A DNA stretch of 9,749 nucleotides from Xanthobacteraceae bacterium (lineage in GTDB: Bacteria; Pseudomonadota; Alphaproteobacteria; Rhizobiales; Xanthobacteraceae). Position numbers and translations under genes: made by a program. The DNA is taken from the NCBI GenBank assembly GCA_030043175.1, contig JASHYD010000328.1:1-9749 (forward strand), written 5' to 3'. The notes under the pieces are model-generated. The model made no database searches, had not been told where the DNA came from, and saw only the letters and a list, made by a program, of their open reading frames with translations. Shown here piece by piece: positions 1 through 5,281 of this stretch (position 1 is its first letter; every line of letters starts with the position of its first letter).

Positions 1-199
1 CCGAAGTGCGCTTATCGATCGACACCAGCATCAGCGGGGGGGCGGCGCAGATATGGGTGGCCGACAGCCCGAGAAATCCGGCGGGCCCCTGATCCGACCG
101 TGCCGTCACCACGGTGCTGCCGATGGCGCGATTTCCGATCGCGCGCCAGAATGTTTGCGGGTCGATGAGTGGGTCGGTCAGATGCGTCGGCTCGTTCAT
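1..199 (-). CDS. flavin reductase-like domain protein, 5' part only (truncated by window edge)
   Basis: The minus strand is open from an ATG at 199 to the left edge, giving 66 residues that begin MNEPTHLTDPLIDPQTFWRA. Residues about 17-66 read as the N-terminal half of an FMN-binding flavin-reductase-like domain: a 'GSTVVTA' strand, a 'GPAGFLGLSATHICAAPPLMLVSID' stretch with the usual G-(F/L)-x-x-S-A...PP-L-x-(L/V)-V-S-(I/V)-D pattern, then a basic residue and Ser. Members of this family reduce or bind FMN/FAD and often supply reduced flavin to a monooxygenase partner; the partner, if any, lies outside the window. There is no strong Shine-Dalgarno sequence before the ATG, so the start is less certain than the family. 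The gene diverges from the sulfotransferase at 417. The C-terminal half and any substrate hints are not visible. Confidence 0.75.
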   Translation of the reverse strand, partial: MNEPTHLTDPLIDPQTFWRAIGNRAIGSTVVTARSDQGPAGFLGLSATHICAAPPLMLVSIDKRTS

Positions 200-233
200 G
201 GGACAGCATCAAAGTGAGTCTGAAGATCGCTTT

Positions 234-298
234 GCCTTAGCTCGCCGAGCGGCCCCTCACAAAGGGTGATATGGAAAAGCCGCCTTAGCTCGCCGAGC
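234..298. repeat. 17-bp direct repeat, two copies (234-250 and 282-298)
   Basis: The sequence GCCTTAGCTCGCCGAGC occurs exactly twice, 48 bp apart start to start. The last 11 bases of each copy form a perfect palindrome around a central C (GCTCG-C-CGAGC); in the second copy it extends to 13 bp (287-299). The repeats lie between two divergent genes, nearer the flavin-reductase start than the sulfotransferase start. They could be paired binding sites for a dimeric regulator, or a small duplicated hairpin unit. The function is inferred; only the repeat is seen. Confidence 0.6.
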
Positions 299-416
299 TT
301 ATCTTGAACCAGGATGCAGTAAAGGCCCCTAGGCCGCACGCGTAATCCCGAGCCGACCTGTCATCGTAAGAACAACTTCCACCTGTCGCAGTGTGCACAA
401 GTCAATCAGGTGAGCT

Positions 417-1169
417 GTGTACGAAGCATTGCCGCCGATCCTGTCCTACACGATTTGGTTCAGCCAACGCACCGGCAGCACGCTGCTCTGCCACGCGCTT
501 GAGACCACGGGCCTTGCTGGACATCCTGGCGAACATCTGGAAGGCACTCTAGAGCAGCTCTACACGCGCCATAGTGCTCGCACCCCCGCCGAACTACGGT
601 CGCGAATTTGGAGGGTTGCAAGCACCTCAAACGGCGTCCTCGGGCTGAAGTACGGCATGGCCGAGCATTCTTTCTCCGCCGTGCTGGAAGCGTTTGGCGA
701 GATCGACGGTCATGACCGAACGCGTCCAGGCATTTGGGCGAATACCTTTCCGAATGGACGGCATATTTTCATGACCCGCCGAAACAAGATCAGGCTCGCT
801 GTGTCTTGGTGGAAGGCGATCCAGTCTCAGCAATGGCATCGGCGGCATGGGGCATCTGCGCAAGCTGTCGATATCGCGGACCGCTATGCGCCAGAGGCGA
901 TTGATCATCTGCTGGCTGAGAGCGTGATGCGCGAGGCTGCCATTCAGGAGTTCTTCGCTCAAGGCCGCATCGTGCCGCTGACCGTGGCGTACGAAGATTT
1001 CGTATCAAAATACGACGAGACGGTCTTCGCAATCCTCAATTGGCTCGGCTTGGACGCCGCGACCGCTACTGTTGCTCCACCAGCTTATGAGCAATTGTCA
1101 GATGCGGTATCGGAAGACTGGGTGCACCATCGCGACAAGCAGGCGCGATGGAAAAACCGGGCTTGGTAA
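417..1169 (+). CDS. Stf0-type sulfotransferase
   Basis: A 250-residue protein with the hallmarks of the Stf0 sulfotransferase family (trehalose 2-sulfotransferase and relatives), which transfer sulfate from PAPS to a sugar or other hydroxyl. Residues 16-24 (SQRTGSTLL) form the 5'-phosphosulfate-binding loop. The following GHPGEHL places Glu39 where the proposed Stf0 catalytic base lies. Residues 117-135, with 'FMTRRNK', Ser130 and 'WWKA', fit the 3'-phosphate-binding segment. Length is typical and no membrane segment is seen, so it is probably cytoplasmic. The start is GTG at 417 behind AGGTG (408-412). The gene is alone on its strand, with no PAPS-synthesis genes nearby. The acceptor cannot be read from sequence; a glycolipid, trehalose-like sugar or surface carbohydrate is possible. 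Family assignment is firm, substrate unknown. Confidence 0.88.
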   Translation: MYEALPPILSYTIWFSQRTGSTLLCHALETTGLAGHPGEHLEGTLEQLYTRHSARTPAELRSRIWRVASTSNGVLGLKYGMAEHSFSAVLEAFGEIDGHDRTRPGIWANTFPNGRHIFMTRRNKIRLAVSWWKAIQSQQWHRRHGASAQAVDIADRYAPEAIDHLLAESVMREAAIQEFFAQGRIVPLTVAYEDFVSKYDETVFAILNWLGLDAATATVAPPAYEQLSDAVSEDWVHHRDKQARWKNRAW

Positions 1170-1201
1170 TTGCGGCCTCCGGCCCGCTCCTGGCCTATCG
1201 C

Positions 1202-1224
1202 TGCCGACTTGCAGCAAGTCGGCA
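1202..1224. terminator. perfect palindrome, possible bidirectional terminator
   Basis: Two exact 11-base arms (TGCCGACTTGC and its reverse complement) flank a single A. As RNA this would give a roughly 9-bp stem with a GCAGC loop. It lies between the convergent ends of the sulfotransferase (stop 1169) and the ECF41 sigma factor (stop 1286), where a shared terminator is expected. No run of T follows on either strand, so it is not a classical intrinsic terminator; it could instead be a protein-binding site. Confidence 0.4.
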
Positions 1225-1285
1225 ACGGGGCGCCGTGCTGCCAAAACCCGTCGCAATGCAGCCCCGGCGAGGGCAAGCTGACCGT

Positions 1286-2155
1286 TCAATGGGTGAAAGA
1301 ATCTCCAATATGCCGCAGCTTGTCCGGATTGCGCATCACGTAAATTGCGACGATCTTGCCGTCCTCGACCTGCAGTGCAGTGGTTTGCAGCGTATCGTCG
1401 GGCTCGATCGTGACGAAACCCGGCAAGCCATTGATCAAGCCGTAGCGCACGATCTGCGACATCTTCCTGGCAAAGAGACGCGCAAGCGAAGCATGGAACT
1501 GCATGACGTCGTCGAACCCGACAATCGGCCGCCTTGACGCCGGCCTCTTGCCGCCGCCATCGGAATACATGGTAACATCCGCGGCGAGGAGCGATTGCAG
1601 CTCGTGCATGTCGCCGTTGCGCGACGCCGCGAAGAACGCTGCGGCGATCTCCAGACCGCGCTCCTTGGGCATGTGAAAGCGCGGGCGTTCGGCACGAACG
1701 TGGGCCCGCGCGCGGCTCGCAAGCTGACGGCACGTGGCCGCCTCGCGCCCGATCGTCTCGGCGATCTCCTCAAAGCTCACGCCGAACACGTCATGAAGAA
1801 GAAAGGCGGCGCGTTCCAGCGGCGACAGGCGCTCCAGGGCCATCATCAGCGGCAGCGTGACATCGTCGATCTCATCCTCCGCCGCTTCCACCACTGGCTC
1901 TGGCAGCCATGGCCCGATATAGGTCTCGCGTCGGTGCCGCGCGGATTTCAAATGGTCGAGGCAAAGGCGGGTCACGACGCGGCGGAGATAGGCTTCCGGC
2001 TCGCGCACCGCGTCGCGGTCCGCATCAAGCCAGCGGAGGAACGCCTCCTGGACCACATCCTCCGCGTCCGCGACCGATCCCAGCATCCGGTAGGCGATGC
2101 GGATCAATTTTGGACGCAGGGGATCGAAGGTGGCAGCCGCGTTCCCGCTAGCCAT
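1286..2155 (-). CDS. ECF41-family RNA polymerase sigma factor with fused SnoaL-like C-terminal domain
   Basis: A 289-residue extracytoplasmic-function sigma factor. Residues about 10-76 are sigma region 2 (DPLRPKLIRIAYRMLGSVADAEDVVQEAFLRW pattern), about 103-155 are region 4 with its helix-turn-helix (LSPLERAAFLLHDVFGVSFEEIA), and about 165-289 form a SnoaL/NTF2-like extension. Three motifs typical of ECF41 are present: WLPEP (83-87) in the linker, DGGGK (199-203) in the extension and NPDKL (276-280) near the C terminus. In ECF41 the fused extension controls activity in place of a separate anti-sigma factor; none is encoded here. It is the last gene of the minus-strand cluster after ohr. I chose ATG 2155 because GGAGGA (2166-2161) precedes it by 5 bases; an upstream GTG-ATG-ATG-ATG run (2197-2186) overlapping the ohr stop would add 11-14 residues. 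Related SigJ-like proteins are the alternative name. Confidence 0.93.
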   Translation of the reverse strand: MASGNAAATFDPLRPKLIRIAYRMLGSVADAEDVVQEAFLRWLDADRDAVREPEAYLRRVVTRLCLDHLKSARHRRETYIGPWLPEPVVEAAEDEIDDVTLPLMMALERLSPLERAAFLLHDVFGVSFEEIAETIGREAATCRQLASRARAHVRAERPRFHMPKERGLEIAAAFFAASRNGDMHELQSLLAADVTMYSDGGGKRPASRRPIVGFDDVMQFHASLARLFARKMSQIVRYGLINGLPGFVTIEPDDTLQTTALQVEDGKIVAIYVMRNPDKLRHIGDSFTH

Positions 2156-2160
2156 CGCGA

Positions 2161-2166
2161 TCCTCC
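2161..2166 (-). promoter_or_regulatory. ribosome binding site that sets the ECF41 start
   Basis: On the minus strand GGAGGA sits 5 bases before ATG 2155. The alternative starts at 2197-2186 have no comparable site and lie inside or against the ohr stop codon, so they could work only by translational coupling. This favours the shorter, 289-residue sigma factor. Confidence 0.7.
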
Positions 2167-2193
2167 GAGTTTCGTCAGACGGGCGCATCATCA

Positions 2194-2622
2194 TCACGCC
2201 TCAATCAGGCCGAGCTTGACTGCGACGTTGTTGCGCGTGGCGTTGGAATAGGCGCAGATCTCATGCGCCTTCTCGATCAGCGTTTCCGCCTCCCTCCGCG
2301 CGACGCCGGGCAGCGTGATGTCGAGGGCGACCTCAATACCAAGGCCGCCTTCAGAGCGCGGCCCGAACCCGACAGTGGCCATCACCTCGGCATTCGCCGG
2401 GACGTTGGCCTCGCCTCGCGAGGCCAACAACTGCATGGAGCTAAGAAAGCAGGCCGCGTAGCCGGAAGCGAAAAGCTGTTCGGGATTATGGCCATCACCC
2501 TTGCCTCCGAGCTCCTTCGGCCGGGCGACTTTAACCTCGAACCTGCCGTCGGTCGTTCCCGTATTGCCGTCGCGACCGCCAACCGCAACGGCGCTTGTGG
2601 TGTAGACAACGTTCACAGACAT
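2194..2622 (-). CDS. ohr: organic hydroperoxide resistance protein (Ohr, OsmC superfamily)
   Basis: A 142-residue Ohr peroxidase that reduces organic hydroperoxides using a reactive cysteine, normally recycled by lipoylated proteins in the cytosol. Visible family features: Arg17 in 'VAVGGRDG', Glu49 in 'GHNPEQLFASGYAACF', the peroxidatic Cys58 in GYAACF, and the resolving Cys123 in 'EICAYSNATRNNV', which follows the Ohr C-x-Y-S-x-A-T-R pattern and separates it from general OsmC proteins. Length is normal. The reading frame is open up to 2721, but ATG 2622, preceded by AGGGGAA about 5 bases upstream, gives the standard Ohr N terminus, so I use it. It is the second gene of the minus-strand cluster: 95 bases after the AhpD-like gene and 38 before the sigma factor. 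No OhrR gene is visible, so control is probably through the cluster's own sigma factor. Confidence 0.93.
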   Translation of the reverse strand: MSVNVVYTTSAVAVGGRDGNTGTTDGRFEVKVARPKELGGKGDGHNPEQLFASGYAACFLSSMQLLASRGEANVPANAEVMATVGFGPRSEGGLGIEVALDITLPGVARREAETLIEKAHEICAYSNATRNNVAVKLGLIEA

Positions 2623-2717
2623 GAAGTCTTCCCCTAGGTACCGATTGCCTTCGCCGGTCGCTGCGCCGTTCGGATTCCAGCCCGGCATCGCGGCGTCACG
2701 TCTGGTTTCTGGTGTCC

Positions 2718-3176
2718 TCAAGCCGCCCGGCGTTGCTCAACCGGATGGACCGCGCGGAAGCCGACCTGGATGCGGTTCCATCCGTTGATGGCGACGATCA
2801 GCAAGGTCAGCGTTACCTGCTCCTGGTCTGTGAACTGCGCTTGCAGCGCGCGATAAACGTCATCGGGCGCATGGGTCTCAGACACCCGCGTCAACGCCTC
2901 GGTCCAGGCAAGCGCCGCGCGCTCGCGCTCACTGTAAAGCGGTGATTCGCGCCAGGCATCGAGCAGGTAAAGACGCTCCTCGGTCTCGCCATGTTTTCGC
3001 GCATCGGCGGTATGCATATGCAGGCAGCGAGCGCAGCCATTGATTTGCGACGCCCTGATCTTCACGAGCTCCATAAGGCTGTCCTCCAGGCCAGTCTTTT
3101 GGACGCCCGTGCTCCAATCGAGCCACGATTTCATTGGCGCGGGCGCAGCGGCAAACGCATCGAGTCGCGGTGTCAT
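2718..3176 (-). CDS. carboxymuconolactone decarboxylase / AhpD-like protein
   Basis: A 152-residue protein of the carboxymuconolactone decarboxylase (CMD) superfamily, AhpD-like branch. The core is residues 36-65, where Glu36 in 'MELVKIRASQINGCARCLHMH' precedes Cys48, Cys51 and His55, the CxxCxxxH arrangement of the AhpD thiol centre. It is followed by 'RESPLYSERERAALAWTEALT' (77-96), typical of the family, and a C-terminal hydrophobic helix (121-133). Such proteins act as thiol-disulfide peroxidase partners or hydrolases. CMD proteins are the most frequent genomic partner of ECF41 sigma factors and their commonest target. It is the first gene of the cluster, with AGGAG 6 bases before ATG 3176 and the ECF41-type promoter just upstream. 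The true substrate is unknown; the CxxC suggests a redox role rather than ring decarboxylation. Confidence 0.92.
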   Translation of the reverse strand: MTPRLDAFAAAPAPMKSWLDWSTGVQKTGLEDSLMELVKIRASQINGCARCLHMHTADARKHGETEERLYLLDAWRESPLYSERERAALAWTEALTRVSETHAPDDVYRALQAQFTDQEQVTLTLLIVAINGWNRIQVGFRAVHPVEQRRAA

Positions 3177-3218
3177 GATCGTCTCCTTCGTTCGTCAGGG
3201 GGCCATTCCCTGACACAT

Positions 3219-3244
3219 GACGAGCTGGCTCGGCTTGTGTGACA
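3219..3244 (-). promoter_or_regulatory. ECF41-type promoter of the CMD-ohr-sigma cluster
   Basis: Reading the minus strand, TGTCACA (3244-3238) is followed after 15 bases by CGTC (3222-3219). This matches, as I recall it, the ECF41 target promoter: a TGTCACA -35 element and a CGTC -10 element about 15-16 bases apart. The predicted transcript would start near 3212 and have a leader of roughly 35 bases before the AhpD-like ATG at 3176. Position, strand and the presence of an ECF41 gene in the same cluster all agree, pointing to positive autoregulation. Confidence 0.82.
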
Positions 3245-3249
3245 TGGAC

Positions 3250-3665
3250 GCCGAAATTTTTTTGGCCTGCGAGCCGTCGTTACCAGGCTCGGCATGACGA
3301 ACGCCTGCGTTATGGTTCTTAACGGGCGCGGTCGCGACGGCTTGACCATCCCGCTCTCCACCCATCTTGCCGGCGGTTGGAAGTCCTCGCTTCTATCTGG
3401 GTTGTGTTCGCCGCACTCGCCCTGCTGTGCGGGTTGCCCCAAATGCGAACGCGAACGCACCCACCGCGCAGCCACCGGATAACGGAGCGGGAGCCGTCAT
3501 CCCGACACCAGCCATCGGGGATCAGCTGGCGTCCACGGCCCGTGGGGCGCCGCGGGCGAAAATGCAGCGACATGGTGGCTTGGATCGACCTTGTGGAGGC
3601 GGGCATTATCGCCTTGATCCCCATGACACTTTCGGTCGGAGGCTGACCACCTCAAGGCGAGCGTG
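3250..3665. other. gene-poor stretch between the ECF41 promoter and the DUF4396 pseudogene
   Basis: I find no convincing gene here. One plus-strand frame is open from a TTG at 3377 to a stop at 3644-3646 and starts with a hydrophobic stretch (LEVLASIWVVFAALALLCGL). It then turns into a charged, Arg/Pro-rich sequence unlike a membrane protein, and ends with a second hydrophobic patch near 3570-3646. These may be remnants of membrane-protein sequence related to the wreck that follows, but the evidence is too thin to name a gene. There is no good ribosome binding site. Confidence 0.3.
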
Positions 3666-4305
3666 ATGTTGGACGGCGTGATGCTGCTGTCTCTGTTGAC
3701 GGCGGCCGCTCCGTTTGTTGTGGCGGTCGACATCCGCCCCACCCCCGAATCTCCCTGCTCAAATCGGGGTTCCTTCTGCTGACCGCCTATGCTGGCGGCG
3801 TTGGTGCGTTTCATCACGTCCTGGGCAGTCGCGAGCCTCTGCTCGGACTGCACGAGCGTTACGTCACCATCCGTTGGCGGCAAACGCTCGCATTGACAAT
3901 GCACTGTGTTGCCGGCGGCGGTGTCGGCATTCTCGTGGGCGCCGTGATTTCGAGCGTAGCTGGTTTGACCGGATTTGCCGAAGTCATCCTCGAATATGTC
4001 CTTGGCTTTGTCGTCGGCTGGACGATTTTCCAGCCTTGTTCATGCGCGACATGGCCGGACGCTCCTATAAACGCTGACCAGCACATTCGTCGACGAACTG
4101 TTGTCGATGAATCTGCGCATGGCGAAAATGGTGCTGACAGCGATTATATTCAAAGCCCATATCGAGTCCGCAAGAGACCCCCGCGCCAAACTTCTGGTTT
4201 GTAACGTCGATGGGCATTCTGGTCGGTTTCGTCATCGCCTATCCGATGAACGGGTGGCCGGTGGCGAACCATCTCATTCACGACACGATGACCGTGCGCC
4301 GCTGA
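3666..4305 (+). pseudogene. broken DUF4396-family membrane protein gene
   Basis: The pieces are collinear but fall in different frames. Piece 1 (from ATG 3666): MLDGVMLLSLLTAAAPFVVAVDIRPTPE. Piece 2 (about 3749-4033): 'ISLLKSGFLLLTAYAGG', 'REPLLGLHERYVTIRWRQ', 'MHCVAGGGVGILVGAVISS', 'LEYVLGFVVGWTIFQ'. Piece 3 (about 4035-4073): LFMRDMAGRSYKR. Piece 4 (from about 4074): LTSTFVDELLSMNLRMAKMV onward. Piece 5 (about 4198-4302): 'FVTSMGILVGFVIAYPMNGW', ending HDTMTVRR and TGA. Together they follow the DUF4396 order: TPE...KxGxxLLTAYxGxVGAF, REPLxGxHE, WRQxxxxxxHCVAG, IFQxLFMxDM, LLSMNxxM, and a closing VGxVxAYPxN. The first three breaks each fit loss of one base (near 3748, 4032 and 4074); the fourth (4190-4198) is +1 or -2. 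Neighbouring genes are intact, so sequencing error is less likely than true decay. DUF4396 function is not established; it is a multi-pass membrane protein. Confidence 0.8.
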
Positions 4306-4548
4306 GCGCGATTGGCGGCATACCGGTTCACGACGCTCCCCGCGGTTTACGGCGCTCAGTCCGTCGAAGGTGGCGCTTCCAATGGTGAGCCCGCCATGTC
4401 CATGTTTGAGAGCGAGCGCCCCGGCCACCAGGTGCCGGTACTGGCGGTACTGTCGTTCCCGGCACTCGCGGCAGGCGCGATGATTGCTTTGCTGTCGCGG
4501 CGGCTGTCAGGCGCCCGCAGTGACGGGTGCGCAGAAACGAACGCGTGA
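4306..4548 (+). pseudogene. possible C-terminal tail of the DUF4396 pseudogene after an in-frame stop
   Basis: Directly after the TGA at 4303-4305 the same frame stays open to a TGA at 4546-4548. It encodes a hydrophilic linker, then a hydrophobic helix (VPVLAVLSFPALAAGAMIALL) followed by Arg-Arg. Some long DUF4396 proteins, as I recall, end with a linker and one more membrane helix, so this could be the original C terminus cut off by a nonsense mutation. Alternatively 4303 is the natural stop and the tail is chance. I see no ribosome binding site making it an independent gene. Confidence 0.35.
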
Positions 4549-4692
4549 ATGAAATAAGCTAAAAAAAAAGTACAGTGACGCACGGCCAAATACTTGGAAT
4601 TTACTTAAAAACCGGTATTCACTCATCTGTAAATAGCTCCAGGTACCATCTCGTGTGCGCAAGTACCTTGCCGCATTGGGAAGGTCGCGGCC

Positions 4693-4944
4693 ATGCCAAT
4701 TCGTACTTTTACGCAACCTGGAGCGTTCGACCCTGAAGCAATTGCGGCCATGACTGAGGCTTTCGATGCCGCGTGCGAAAAGCTAGGCGACATCGATCAG
4801 GTCGAAGTGGCGCGTGAAGTGATCGCCGGACGAATTATAGCGGCGGCAAGACTTGGTGAGCGTGATCCGGCGCGCTTGCTAGAAGCCGCCCTCCGTAACC
4901 GGATTAGACGCACCTGGTCCCCACCTTTGCGACCGGCGCGCTGA
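4693..4944 (+). CDS. small conserved-looking hypothetical protein
   Basis: An 83-residue soluble protein starting MPIRTFTQPGAFDPEAIAAM. Residues 1-67 look well formed and helical: an N-terminal 'FDPEAIAAMTEAFDAACEKLG' helix, then 'VAREVIAGRIIAAARLGERDPARLLEAALR'. I associate this pattern with short proteins of unknown function common in Bradyrhizobium and relatives, usually near 70 residues. The last 15 residues (NRIRRTWSPPLRPAR) look less constrained, so the stop may have shifted downstream through a recent mutation. The start is ATG 4693 with GGGAAGG about 8 bases upstream. It is preceded by a more A/T-rich stretch (4549-4660, with nine A residues at 4561-4569) that could hold its promoter. 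It stands alone. No catalytic motif or membrane segment is seen and its function is unknown. Confidence 0.75.
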   Translation: MPIRTFTQPGAFDPEAIAAMTEAFDAACEKLGDIDQVEVAREVIAGRIIAAARLGERDPARLLEAALRNRIRRTWSPPLRPAR

Positions 4945-5281
4945 CATCGCCGCACTGGCACTCCTCGTCGGCGAGGGTGATCGAAGCGCTCGCTGGACGC
5001 AAGGAGCCGCCGCGGCCGCTCGGTCGCAGTGCTGGGGCGGTGGCGACCGCCATGGACGTCGATACCGGATTGCGCAAATGCGCTGGGCCGCTGCCGCGCG
5101 GATTTGGCACGGCGACGCGGATCGGTCGCCGCACGTAGAGTTGCGCGAGGGATTCCGCGGAATGAGCGTTCTCGCCTTCGCTCACCGGCCAGGGTTGTAC
5201 CACGCGGCGCGAGATGGCAAATAACGGCGCATGCTCTGTGTCGTCGACCAAGTCTCACCTGATCACATATACGGAGGAACC
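4945..5281. other. intergenic region upstream of the sorbosone dehydrogenase gene
   Basis: About 335 bases without a supported gene. Reading frames on both strands are open because of high GC content, but their translations are Arg/Ala/Pro-rich and match no family I recognise. The useful signal is the ribosome binding site GGAGG at 5273-5277, four bases before ATG 5282. A promoter for the downstream gene probably lies here, but I cannot identify a convincing one. Confidence 0.5.

Noticed and set aside
12..212. Minus-strand frame of 66 codons at the left edge
   Set aside because: A shadow of the flavin-reductase frame, which is open to the edge and carries the family pattern.
1098..1733. Long minus-strand frame of 211 codons
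   Set aside because: Overlaps the ECF41 sigma gene in another frame; Arg/Ala-rich translation with no family features. The 303-codon frame carries the real motifs.
1595..2251. Plus-strand frame of 218 codons opposite the sigma factor
   Set aside because: Antisense shadow of the ECF41 gene produced by high GC content; no ribosome binding site or recognisable domain.
2623..2721. Extended N terminus for Ohr starting at 2721
   Set aside because: The extra 33 residues are not part of the Ohr fold and would overlap the AhpD-like gene; ATG 2622 has a ribosome binding site and gives normal family length.
3177..3300. A divergent promoter and gene reading rightward from the ECF41 promoter region
   Set aside because: No plus-strand gene begins here; the promoter-like elements fit only the minus strand.
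4904..5258. Minus-strand frames of 115-153 codons upstream of the dehydrogenase
   Set aside because: Low-information Arg/Ala/Pro translations overlapping the end of the small 4693 gene; no supporting signals.
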